A stretch of DNA of 64,000 nucleotides. It comes from Betaproteobacteria bacterium. GTDB lineage: Bacteria > Pseudomonadota > Gammaproteobacteria > Burkholderiales > SG8-39. Within the stretch, counting starts at the first letter, position 1. Every line of letters starts with the position of its first letter. Below the pieces are notes generated by a model. It made no database searches and was not told where the DNA came from. It worked only from the letters and a program-made list of their open reading frames with translations. Positions 29,410 to 37,776 of the stretch are shown here, one piece after another. A program made the position numbers and the translations under genes. The stretch covers positions 1 through 64,000 of the forward strand of contig CANJRC010000008.1 of assembly GCA_947476535.1 (NCBI GenBank), given 5' to 3'.

Positions 29410-29671
29410 GATCCAGCCCCCCCCTGATGTACTGCTTCTGATAGCCCGCGCCGAGTTGCCGATGTCCACCATCCGGGCTATGGCTGTAGACCCAGATTTT
29501 CAGACTATCACGCACCGACGCAACGACATTTACACGCCCGGAACAACAGTTATGAATCGAAGATCTTCTGCCATTTAATGGCAAACCGGCGCCGCACGAT
29601 GGCCGGGCATCACGCGGATTGCCAACTTCCATAGTTCCCTGCCCCCCCCCCCGCGAATCCTCGCCCACGCA

Positions 29672-30358
29672 CTACCCTGCGACCCTAGGATCGCCATAGG
29701 GCATGTGGAATACCCGGTTCACGAAGATACCCGGCGTGACCACCTTCTCCGGGTCCAGGGCGCCCAGTTCCACGAGGTGCTGAACCTGGGCGATCGTCAG
29801 ATCGCTTGCCGTTGCCATCACCGGATTAAAATTGCGGCCTGCAGCCTTGTACGTGAGATTGCCCCAGCGATCGCCCTCCCACGCCTCCACCAAAGCCAGG
29901 TCGCCATGCAATGCGCGCTCCAGCACATAGGTACGCCCGTCGATATCGCGAATTTCCTTCCCTGCCGCCAATTTGGTACCAACCGCCGTGGGGGTAAAGA
30001 AGGCCGGGATCCCGGCGCCAGCCGCGCGGATACGTTCTGCGAGGGTTCCCTGAGGAACAATTTCAAGCTCAATCTTCCGGGCGCTGTAGAGTTCGACGAA
30101 CACCACTGGATCGGATGTGCGGGGGAATGAGCAGCAGATCTTCCTAACCCGCCCTAGCTCAAGCAACCTCGCCAACCCCGTCCGGCCGACGCCCGGATTG
30201 TTCGAGACAACCGTCAGATCCTTGGCGCCCTGCTCGATCAAGCCATCAATCAGGTAAAGCGGCTGGCCAACAGAACCGAAGCCGCCTACCATGACTGTTG
30301 AGCCGTCCTTGATGCCAGCCATGGCATCGGCCAGGGACTGGATAATCTTGTTGATCAT
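29672..30358 (-). CDS. CoA-transferase subunit A (class I family)
   Basis: AMAGIKDGSTVMVGGFGSVGQPLYLIDGLIEQGAKDLTVVSNNPGVG, GGxxG-type family I motif; paralogue of 44040..44714. Confidence 0.9.
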   Translation of the reverse strand: MINKIIQSLADAMAGIKDGSTVMVGGFGSVGQPLYLIDGLIEQGAKDLTVVSNNPGVGRTGLARLLELGRVRKICCSFPRTSDPVVFVELYSARKIELEIVPQGTLAERIRAAGAGIPAFFTPTAVGTKLAAGKEIRDIDGRTYVLERALHGDLALVEAWEGDRWGNLTYKAAGRNFNPVMATASDLTIAQVQHLVELGALDPEKVVTPGIFVNRVFHMPYGDPRVAG

Positions 30359-30394
30359 CCTGAGGCTCCTAGTCTGGTCGCCACTTTACCGCCC

Positions 30395-31159
30395 CTAAGC
30401 GTCGATGAACTTGTCGATGATCGACGCCAGGGATTCCGGGTCATCAAGCATGGGGAAATGTCCACAGTCGTCCATCATCACGAGCGGGGCATTGGGCATG
30501 GCCGCCTCAAATATCGGCGCGCTGGCACCAACCTGGCTCTTCTTGCCGAACACCAGCATCGTCTTCGCGTTGACTTTTTTCATCGCCGTCTGGATGTCAT
30601 ATTCGCGGAGCGCCCACATGACATCGAGCATCGTCCATGCGCCCGCCTTGTTGCGGTCGATGTTCCACCGGTCCAGAACCTCCGGGGTGACATTGCGCAG
30701 TCGCGCTTTGACCTGGTCGAGCGTCTGAACCGGGTAGCAATAATTCTGCTCAGTGTTTAGCCATCGTCCGGCCCAGCCATCCACGGTACGCACGGCCGCC
30801 TCGCAAACAAATAGCTTCTTGAGCCGGTTGGCGTGGCGGTGTCCGAGATCAACGGCAATTGCACCGCCGATAGAGCCGCCAAAAACGTGTGCCTTTTCAA
30901 GGCCGAGAGCTGACATGAATTCCACGACGGCATCGCCATAGTCTTCAACACTATAGTGCCGAATCATTCGATCCGAATCACCGTGGCCGGGCTGGTCCCA
31001 GGCGATCACGCGCCGCGTTTTCCCGAGCGTCTTGATGACGCTGTCGTATTCGTAAGCGGAGCTGCCGTTGGTGTGGAGAAGGATCACCGGCTCACCCACT
31101 CCGTACTCGAGGTAATGAACCCGATTGTGATTCTTTAGAGAGACAAAATGGTCTTGCAT
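30395..31159 (-). CDS. Alpha/beta hydrolase
   Basis: HYLEYGVGEPVILLHTNGSSAYEYDSVI, AHVFGGSIGGAIAVDLGHRHANRLKKLFVCE (GGSIGG nucleophile elbow). Confidence 0.9.
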   Translation of the reverse strand: MQDHFVSLKNHNRVHYLEYGVGEPVILLHTNGSSAYEYDSVIKTLGKTRRVIAWDQPGHGDSDRMIRHYSVEDYGDAVVEFMSALGLEKAHVFGGSIGGAIAVDLGHRHANRLKKLFVCEAAVRTVDGWAGRWLNTEQNYCYPVQTLDQVKARLRNVTPEVLDRWNIDRNKAGAWTMLDVMWALREYDIQTAMKKVNAKTMLVFGKKSQVGASAPIFEAAMPNAPLVMMDDCGHFPMLDDPESLASIIDKFIDA

Positions 31160-31196
31160 GGATACCCCTTCAGTTCCCGGTGATCGGTATGGCTGT

Positions 31197-32240
31197 CTAT
31201 ACGGCTGGGCTTACATTCTTGGTCGATGTTGCCGGCGCTCTTCCAGCGAACACAGGCATCACGTCCTTCGCGAAACGGCGCAGATTCTCGCGTATCCCCC
31301 CGCCCGTCAGAAGGAGGTAGCGCACTCCCAGTTGCTCCAGACGCGAAATCTTGGCACAAATCTCGTCCGGCAATCCGTAGAGCGCACTTTCTTCGCTGGC
31401 CTGGCGTGTGTCGGAAAACGACAGGATGCTTGCCTTGTTGTCCCCCGTGGGCGTCTGGGAAATGGTGGTAAGCCGGCGCTGCGCCTTCAGGCGCCGCTCA
31501 TGGGCCGCTTCCTTTTCCGCGCTGTTGTTCGCGACGTAGAAAGCCCGTGCGACGGCGACGGTGTCCGCATCGAACACGCGCCCCCGCTTCTCGACCTCGT
31601 TCCTGAAGAAGGCAAACTTCTCACCGATCGCCTCAATCGGCGTGAACTGATCGAGCAGCAAATTCGCGCCCAACTCCGCCACCCGGCGAATCGACGATTC
31701 ACTGCCCGCCCCCATCCAGATCGGCGGATGCGGCCGCTGCATGACACCAGGTTCGACGACGATGTCCTTGTAGCGCCAGTACTTGCCTTCGTGTGAAAAG
31801 CGATCCATCGACGTCCAGGCCTTCTTGATGACGGCGATAGACTCTTCGAACCGCGCATCCGCTTCCTCCATGGGAATGCAGAAGCCGTCGAACTCATTGT
31901 AGCGGTAGCCTTTGCCGACTCCGAAATCCAGCCGGCCATTGGTCAACAGATCCAGTGTTGCGGTTTGTTCCGCAATCAGCACCGGGTTGTGCCACGGCAG
32001 CACGAGCACCGCAGTTCCGAGCCGAAGGGTTGTCGTCTTGGCCCCCAGCCAAGTCAGGAAATTCAGGCTCGCAGATACTTGCCCGAAACCCGTGAAGTGG
32101 TGCTCGACCATGAAAGTCGAGTGGTAACCGAGTGCCTCGGCTTCGATGTTGTACTCGATGAATTCGTTATAGCCTTGCGCGCTATCGACATCCGGACCGA
32201 CACGGGCGGCGGTGGCCCCGCCGAATAGACCGAACTTCAT
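31197..32240 (-). CDS. LLM class flavin-dependent oxidoreductase (luciferase-like)
   Basis: ALGYHSTFMVEHHFTGFGQVSASLNFLTWLGAKTTTLRLGTAVLVLPWHNPVLIAEQTATLDLLTNGRLDFGVGKGY. Confidence 0.92.
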   Translation of the reverse strand: MKFGLFGGATAARVGPDVDSAQGYNEFIEYNIEAEALGYHSTFMVEHHFTGFGQVSASLNFLTWLGAKTTTLRLGTAVLVLPWHNPVLIAEQTATLDLLTNGRLDFGVGKGYRYNEFDGFCIPMEEADARFEESIAVIKKAWTSMDRFSHEGKYWRYKDIVVEPGVMQRPHPPIWMGAGSESSIRRVAELGANLLLDQFTPIEAIGEKFAFFRNEVEKRGRVFDADTVAVARAFYVANNSAEKEAAHERRLKAQRRLTTISQTPTGDNKASILSFSDTRQASEESALYGLPDEICAKISRLEQLGVRYLLLTGGGIRENLRRFAKDVMPVFAGRAPATSTKNVSPAV

Positions 32241-32547
32241 GTGCTGCCTCCTGGAGACTTAGAGCCGGTGCCGAACCAGTCCGACTGCGGCGAAATCCGC
32301 TCATGCAAGAAAATTCTACTGGAGCAAGGCGCTGAGTAGAGCAACGAATTGGAAATGCAGTGGTTCCGAAAATTCTGCAATTTGGCCGCACACGCCAAAG
32401 GTGGTCGTTCATAATTCGTTGCGTAAGGCGGTGATGCTTTATCAGGCGTCAACATTGCGGACGGCCACACATAAGGGGCCGGCATCGTTGGCGATCAAGG
32501 GCAGCGCCCCAATGCCGAAAGACATTCGCTACAAGGAATCAGAAGCA

Positions 32548-33705
32548 ATGGAATACAAACATCGATTCAGAAGCGGCATTTTTCTTCCACCTCACCACCC
32601 GATTGAAGAAAACACGACGCTCGCCATCCAGCGAGACCTGGAGTTGATCGATTTTCTGGACGCTATTGGGTATGACGAGGCCTGGGTGGGAGAGCATCAT
32701 TCAGGCGGCTACGAGATCATCGGTTCACCAGAAATATTCATTGCCGCGGCCGCCGAGCGCACGCGCCGGATCATGTTGGGTACCGGCGTCGTCTCTCTTC
32801 CCTACCATCACCCGTTCTTGGTCGCTGATCGCATGCTTCAGCTGGACCACCAGACCAAGGGGCGCGTTCTGTTCGGCGTCGGCCCGGGGCTGCTTGCGTC
32901 TGATTCGAAAATGCTCGGTCTTTCGACCGACAAGGCACGCGAGAGAATGGAAGAGGCCGTTGAGGTCATCCTGAAGCTCTTCGCCGGCGAGACAGTCACC
33001 AGGAAGAGCGATTGGTTTACTCTTCAGGATGGCAAGCTCCAGCTCCAACCCTACACCCGGCCGTGGCCGCACATCGCGGTGGCCAGCGCACGCACGCCGT
33101 CAGGTGCCGTCCTGGCAGGTCGCCTGGGGCTCGGCATATTGTGCGTGGCTGCCTCCAGCGGAGCCGGCTACGACGTGCTCGACGTCAACTGGGGCATCGC
33201 CCAGAAGCATGCCGCCGAAAACGGTCACGAGATGAGTCGGGAGAATTTCCGCATCGTCGCCCCCTTCCACATCGCGGAAGACCGCGACAAGGCGCGCGCC
33301 AACGTGCGCTGGGGTTTCGACAAGTGGCAGGACTATGCGCTCGCCGTCAATCCGAATGGAGGCTTTTTTGGAATGGGCGGACTGGACGATGCCGTCAAGA
33401 ACGGCCGCGCCGTGGTCGGGACTCCGGATGACGCAGTCGAGTTTCTCGAACGCTACTGGAACAAGACTGGTGGCTTCGGCTGCATGCTTCAGATGGCGCA
33501 CAACTGGGCACCGTTCGAAGAGACAAAGAAATCCTACGAACTCTACCTGCGTTACGTTGTTCCGAAGTTCGAGGCCCGAAACCGGGCCCGACAACAGTCA
33601 TTTGACTGGCTTAAAGACAACAGCGCCGAGTTTAGTGGCGCGCGTGACGCAGCATCCAAGAAGGCAATCCAGAAGTACGAGGACAAGATGCCTGGAAAAA
33701 AGTAG
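32548..33705 (+). CDS. LLM class flavin-dependent oxidoreductase (limonene-monooxygenase-like)
   Basis: MEYKHRFRSGIFLPPHHPIEENTTLAIQRDLELIDFLDAIGYDEAWVGEHHSGGYEIIGSPEIFIAAAAERT; ATG at 32548. Confidence 0.9.
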   Translation: MEYKHRFRSGIFLPPHHPIEENTTLAIQRDLELIDFLDAIGYDEAWVGEHHSGGYEIIGSPEIFIAAAAERTRRIMLGTGVVSLPYHHPFLVADRMLQLDHQTKGRVLFGVGPGLLASDSKMLGLSTDKARERMEEAVEVILKLFAGETVTRKSDWFTLQDGKLQLQPYTRPWPHIAVASARTPSGAVLAGRLGLGILCVAASSGAGYDVLDVNWGIAQKHAAENGHEMSRENFRIVAPFHIAEDRDKARANVRWGFDKWQDYALAVNPNGGFFGMGGLDDAVKNGRAVVGTPDDAVEFLERYWNKTGGFGCMLQMAHNWAPFEETKKSYELYLRYVVPKFEARNRARQQSFDWLKDNSAEFSGARDAASKKAIQKYEDKMPGKK

Positions 33706-33819
33706 TCAGGTAAGCCGCATATATTAATAGATAAGACCGGCTTGCCGCACTGTTGAGGAGTAGCAGTCTCCAAAATACCCGGGGATTGAATTCACTGAAG
33801 GCCCGACAAGGAGAAGTGG

Positions 33820-34320
33820 ATGATTCGTTTTTCCCAGCTTGCGAAAAACGACCGTGAATTGCGGGATGCTTATGGCAGATTCCCTAGCGGCGTCACGGCA
33901 CTGGCCGCACTCGTCAATGGAGTCCCGGTTGGAATGACTGCCAGCGCGTTTGTACCCGTTTCACTCAGCCCGCCACTGGTGTCGGTATGCATGCAAAGCA
34001 GTTCATCCACTTGGCCGCGACTAAAGTCGGCCGGACGCATTGGAATAAGTTTTCTCGGGCAGAATCACGACATCGTGGCGCGACAGCTTGCCGCAAAGAC
34101 TGGCGACCGATTCGCCGGAATTGCCTGGGACTCCGCGGATGATGGTGCCATCTTCATGGAAGGTGCGACTGCTTGGCTTGATTGCACGGTGGAGAGCGAG
34201 ATCACTGCCGGTGACCATGAAATCGTGCTTTTCCGCGTTCATCACCTCACGACTCACCAGCACGTCAACCCTTTGGTTTTCCACGGCAGCAAGTTCCACC
34301 AATTGCAGCCAATCCTGTAA
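33820..34320 (+). CDS. Flavin reductase-like domain protein
   Basis: LRDAYGRFPSGVTALAALVNGVPVGMTASAFVPVSLSPPLVSVCMQSSSSTWPRLKSAGRIGISFLGQNH. Confidence 0.92.
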   Translation: MIRFSQLAKNDRELRDAYGRFPSGVTALAALVNGVPVGMTASAFVPVSLSPPLVSVCMQSSSSTWPRLKSAGRIGISFLGQNHDIVARQLAAKTGDRFAGIAWDSADDGAIFMEGATAWLDCTVESEITAGDHEIVLFRVHHLTTHQHVNPLVFHGSKFHQLQPIL

Positions 34321-34337
34321 TTGGCGCAGGCTTCCAG

Positions 34338-34958
34338 ATGATCATCGAGATGCTGCAATACCACTTGAAACCCCGACGCATTGGGCTGGTTGAGCAATTA
34401 TTTTCGGAAAGTATCACGGAACGCGCCAAGATTTCACCTCTGGGGGGATGCTGGCGCGTTGATGTCGGAACGCTGAACCAGATGATCCAAGTCTGGCCGT
34501 ATGAGGATATCGCGGCTAGGGACAAAGCCAATGCGGCTGCAGCCAATCTTGCCAACTGGCCACCGGACATCGGCAAGCATCTGGTGGATTGCGAGAGCAA
34601 GATAGTGGTGCCGGCCCCGTTCTCGCCGCCCATGGACGCGCGCAATCTTGGCAGCGTCTATGAAATGCGCGTCTACACCTACACCGAGGCTGCCATTCCA
34701 ATCGTCATAGAGCGCTGGCAGGAGAAACTGGAAAAACGGTTGAAACTCTCGCCGCTCGTTGGCGCCTGGTATTCGGCGTCCGGCAAGGAAAGGGACTGGA
34801 TCCACGTCTGGGCATATCGCGATGCGCTGGAACGGGAGAGAATTCGAAAACAAGCCCTGGCCGACCGGATTTGGCCACCTGAAACACATGACGAGAACAT
34901 GATGATCCGGCAGCACAGCATGCTGCTCACCGCAGCAGCATTCTCGCCACTGAGATAG
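34338..34958 (+). CDS. NIPSNAP-family protein (two repeats)
   Basis: MIIEMLQYHLKPRRIGLVEQLF...VGTLNQMIQVWPYEDIAARDKA; second unit VYEMRVYTYTEAAIPIVIERW...WIHVWAYRDALERERIR. Confidence 0.8.
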   Translation: MIIEMLQYHLKPRRIGLVEQLFSESITERAKISPLGGCWRVDVGTLNQMIQVWPYEDIAARDKANAAAANLANWPPDIGKHLVDCESKIVVPAPFSPPMDARNLGSVYEMRVYTYTEAAIPIVIERWQEKLEKRLKLSPLVGAWYSASGKERDWIHVWAYRDALERERIRKQALADRIWPPETHDENMMIRQHSMLLTAAAFSPLR

Positions 34959-34968
34959 GGAGTTTGCA

Positions 34969-35520
34969 TTGCCACGATTGCCCTTGGTCGACCCGAAGAT
35001 GCTGACGCCTGCCCAAGCCGACGTTTACAAGGCTATCGCCAGCGGCCCGAGAGGACGCGTCGGCGGCCCTTTTGCAGTGCTGTTGCACAGCCCCGGCCTC
35101 GCGCAATGGGTCGAAAAAGTGGGCGCGTACCTGCGTTACGAATCACAACTCCCGGCCCGTCTTCGGGAACTGGCAATCACCGTAGTTGCAGCGCATTGGA
35201 AGGCCGATACAGAATGGAATACCCATGCACCGCTGGCGCTGAAGCACGGCGTGCCGACTGACGTCATGGACGACATCGGAAAGAACCTTCCACCGCGCTT
35301 TTCCGACGAAGCTGATTGCGTCGCGTACAACTATGCACGGGAGCTGCTTGCCAGCTCAAATCCGTCAGACGCCACATTTCAAGCTGCGCACCGGCTTCTG
35401 GGCAACGAAGGCATTGTTGACCTTACTGGTGTAGTTGGCTATTACTCCATGCTTGCGATGATGCTGAACTCAGCCCAGGTTCGCCCCGCAAACGCGAATA
35501 TTCCATGGCGCACAGACTGA
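34969..35520 (+). CDS. Carboxymuconolactone decarboxylase family protein (TTG start)
   Basis: ESQLPARLRELAITVVAAHWKADTEWNTHAPLALKHGV. Confidence 0.85.
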   Translation: MPRLPLVDPKMLTPAQADVYKAIASGPRGRVGGPFAVLLHSPGLAQWVEKVGAYLRYESQLPARLRELAITVVAAHWKADTEWNTHAPLALKHGVPTDVMDDIGKNLPPRFSDEADCVAYNYARELLASSNPSDATFQAAHRLLGNEGIVDLTGVVGYYSMLAMMLNSAQVRPANANIPWRTD

Positions 35521-35610
35521 GTGAGGCGATTTCGCAAGCCGTCATGCTGGAAGCTTGGGAAACCGCGTAATCCATCTTCTCATTAGAACCACAGCCATTC
35601 GAGGCAAGTC

Positions 35611-36270
35611 ATGTCGCAAGCAGACTGGAAACCACTGACCCGCAAGGAAATGGCCGCCCGCGCCGCCGCGGATATCCCGGAAGGCTGGTATGTCAATCTA
35701 GGAATAGGCATGCCGACGCTAGTCGCCGACAACGTTCCTGCCGGCCGGGAGGTGATTTTTCACTCCGAGAACGGCATCCTCGGAATGGGCCCTTCTCCCG
35801 CGACCGAACAAATCAACCCTTGGTTGGTAAACGCGGGAAAGAAGTATGTCACCGTATTGCCGGGCGGGTCCTTCTTTCATCATGCTGACAGTTTCGCGCT
35901 CATACGTGGCGGTCACCTCGACCTGTGCGTGCTTGGCGCATTCGAGGTCGCCGAGAATGGCGATATCGCCAACTGGGCGACCTCCGATGAAGACGACGCA
36001 CCCGCGGTCGGAGGTGCGATGGATCTTGCGGTCGGGGCGAAACGGCTGTGGGTCTTGATGGATCACATCACCAAGGAAGGAAAACCGAAACTTGTCGAGC
36101 GGTGCAGTTACCCTTTGACGGCATTGGGTGCCGTCAAGCGCATCTACACGAACATGGCGGTGATCGACGTCACGTCCAAGGGCTTCTCGGTCATAGACAT
36201 GGTGCCCGGACTGACGCTACATGCGCTGCAACAACTGACTGCCGCACCATTGGAGATGGCTACGCGCTGA
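35611..36270 (+). CDS. CoA-transferase subunit B (class I family)
   Basis: IPEGWYVNLGIGMPTLVADNVPAGREVIFHSENGILGMGP; catalytic SENG motif retained. Confidence 0.92.
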   Translation: MSQADWKPLTRKEMAARAAADIPEGWYVNLGIGMPTLVADNVPAGREVIFHSENGILGMGPSPATEQINPWLVNAGKKYVTVLPGGSFFHHADSFALIRGGHLDLCVLGAFEVAENGDIANWATSDEDDAPAVGGAMDLAVGAKRLWVLMDHITKEGKPKLVERCSYPLTALGAVKRIYTNMAVIDVTSKGFSVIDMVPGLTLHALQQLTAAPLEMATR

Positions 36271-36420
36271 CAATCGACCCGAGCCTCCGGGTGCCACTCG
36301 GATCCGCAACGCCACAATTGAACGCCCGGCACATGAATGGAGACACCGCCCTAGAGGGCACCGGCTTCATCATCCTAGCTGCCAAGCTCACTTGATCGCC
36401 TCGCCCCACAGGAAGAAACA

Positions 36421-37776
36421 TTGAACATCGTCGAACAGTATGCAGCATTCGCTATCAGCTACCGCTCGCAAACGATCGGCGCGGACGTCATGCACCACGC
36501 CAAGCGTGCGGTCATAGACTGGTTTGCCGCACTTCTACCGGGCGCCGTCATTGCGCCAGCCACGCTGCTGGAAAAGGCGCTCTCGGACGAACTCGGGCGC
36601 GGCAAGGCGCGCCTCGCACTTGGCGGCGCAGCTTCTGCGCGCCTTGCGGCACTGATCAATGGCAGCGCCGCCCATACGGTTGAAGTCGACGACATCTTTC
36701 GCGATGGTATTTACCATCCCGGCGCACCAACCATCGCCGCCGCGCTTGCCTTGGCACAGGCACGCGGGTGCTCCGGCGCAGACTTCCTGCGCGCTGTCAT
36801 CATCGGCTACGAGATCTCTACCCGCATCGGCGCGGCGATGGGGCGCAACCATTACCGCTACTTTCACAACACGGGAACCATCGGCTGTTTTGGGGCCGCC
36901 GCCGCCGCTGCCGAGTTGCTCAACCTTGATGCCATGCGCTTCGCCCATGCACTTGCGACCGTGGCAACTTTTTCTGCAGCACTCCAGCAAGCCTTTCGCA
37001 TGGACTCCATGTCCAAGCCCCTGCACGCTGGCCGCGCCGCAGAAGCTGGCGTACTCGCCGCCCTCGCCGCTGCCGAAGGCGTCACCGGGTCGCTTGACGT
37101 ACTCGAAGGCGCCTCCGGATACGGCAACGCCCTGTCGCACGGCAACCAGGGGCCGAACTGGAGCAAATCGCTTGCCACCCTTGGCCGAGAATTCCATATC
37201 ACCCAAATGACGTTCAAGAACCACGCCTGCTGCGGACACACATTTGCCGCCATCGATGGCGCATTGGCGCTCAAGGCAAGCATGGGCATCCGCGCAAACG
37301 ACATCAAGCGCATTCGAGTCAGCGCCTACCGCGCCACGCTGGAGGTTGCAGGAATTGAAAACCCAAGGACGCCTGCGGAGGGGCGTTTCTCGGTCAAGTA
37401 CTGCGTCGCAACTGCACTGACCCACGGCAGCGTGCGCCTTGCGGCCTTCGAAACCGAGCGCATGAACGACCCCGAGACCCGTGACCTGGCCGAAAGAACC
37501 GAGCTTGTCGTCTGCCCGGAGATCGATGCGACATTCCCCGGTCAGCGCGCGGCGCGCGTGCAGCTGGAAACCTACGATGGCCGCGTGGAGGAGCGATTTC
37601 AGCCGACACGCAAAGGCGACCCGGATGCACCGTTGAGCGACCGCGAACTCGAGGAAAAATACACCGAGCTTGCCACCCCCGTGCTTGGCAGCGCGCCGGC
37701 GCAGACGTTGCTCGCGCGCCTGTGGGCGCTTGACTCCCAGCGCGACCTTACTATCCTCACTGCGCCCCAATCATGA
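36421..37776 (+). CDS. MmgE/PrpD family protein (TTG start)
   Basis: INGSAAHTVEVDDIFRDGIYHPGAPTIAAALALAQARGCSGADFLRAVIIGYEISTRIGAAMGRNHYRYFHNTGTIGCFGAAAAAA. Confidence 0.92.
   Translation: MNIVEQYAAFAISYRSQTIGADVMHHAKRAVIDWFAALLPGAVIAPATLLEKALSDELGRGKARLALGGAASARLAALINGSAAHTVEVDDIFRDGIYHPGAPTIAAALALAQARGCSGADFLRAVIIGYEISTRIGAAMGRNHYRYFHNTGTIGCFGAAAAAAELLNLDAMRFAHALATVATFSAALQQAFRMDSMSKPLHAGRAAEAGVLAALAAAEGVTGSLDVLEGASGYGNALSHGNQGPNWSKSLATLGREFHITQMTFKNHACCGHTFAAIDGALALKASMGIRANDIKRIRVSAYRATLEVAGIENPRTPAEGRFSVKYCVATALTHGSVRLAAFETERMNDPETRDLAERTELVVCPEIDATFPGQRAARVQLETYDGRVEERFQPTRKGDPDAPLSDRELEEKYTELATPVLGSAPAQTLLARLWALDSQRDLTILTAPQS

Noticed and set aside
33713-33758. Imperfect hairpin ggtaagccg...cggcttgcc after the LLM gene
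   Set aside because: 20-nt AT-rich loop and no U-tract; too weak to call a terminator.
36535-37770. 411-aa minus-strand ORF
   Set aside because: Antisense shadow of the MmgE/PrpD gene; no recognisable domain.
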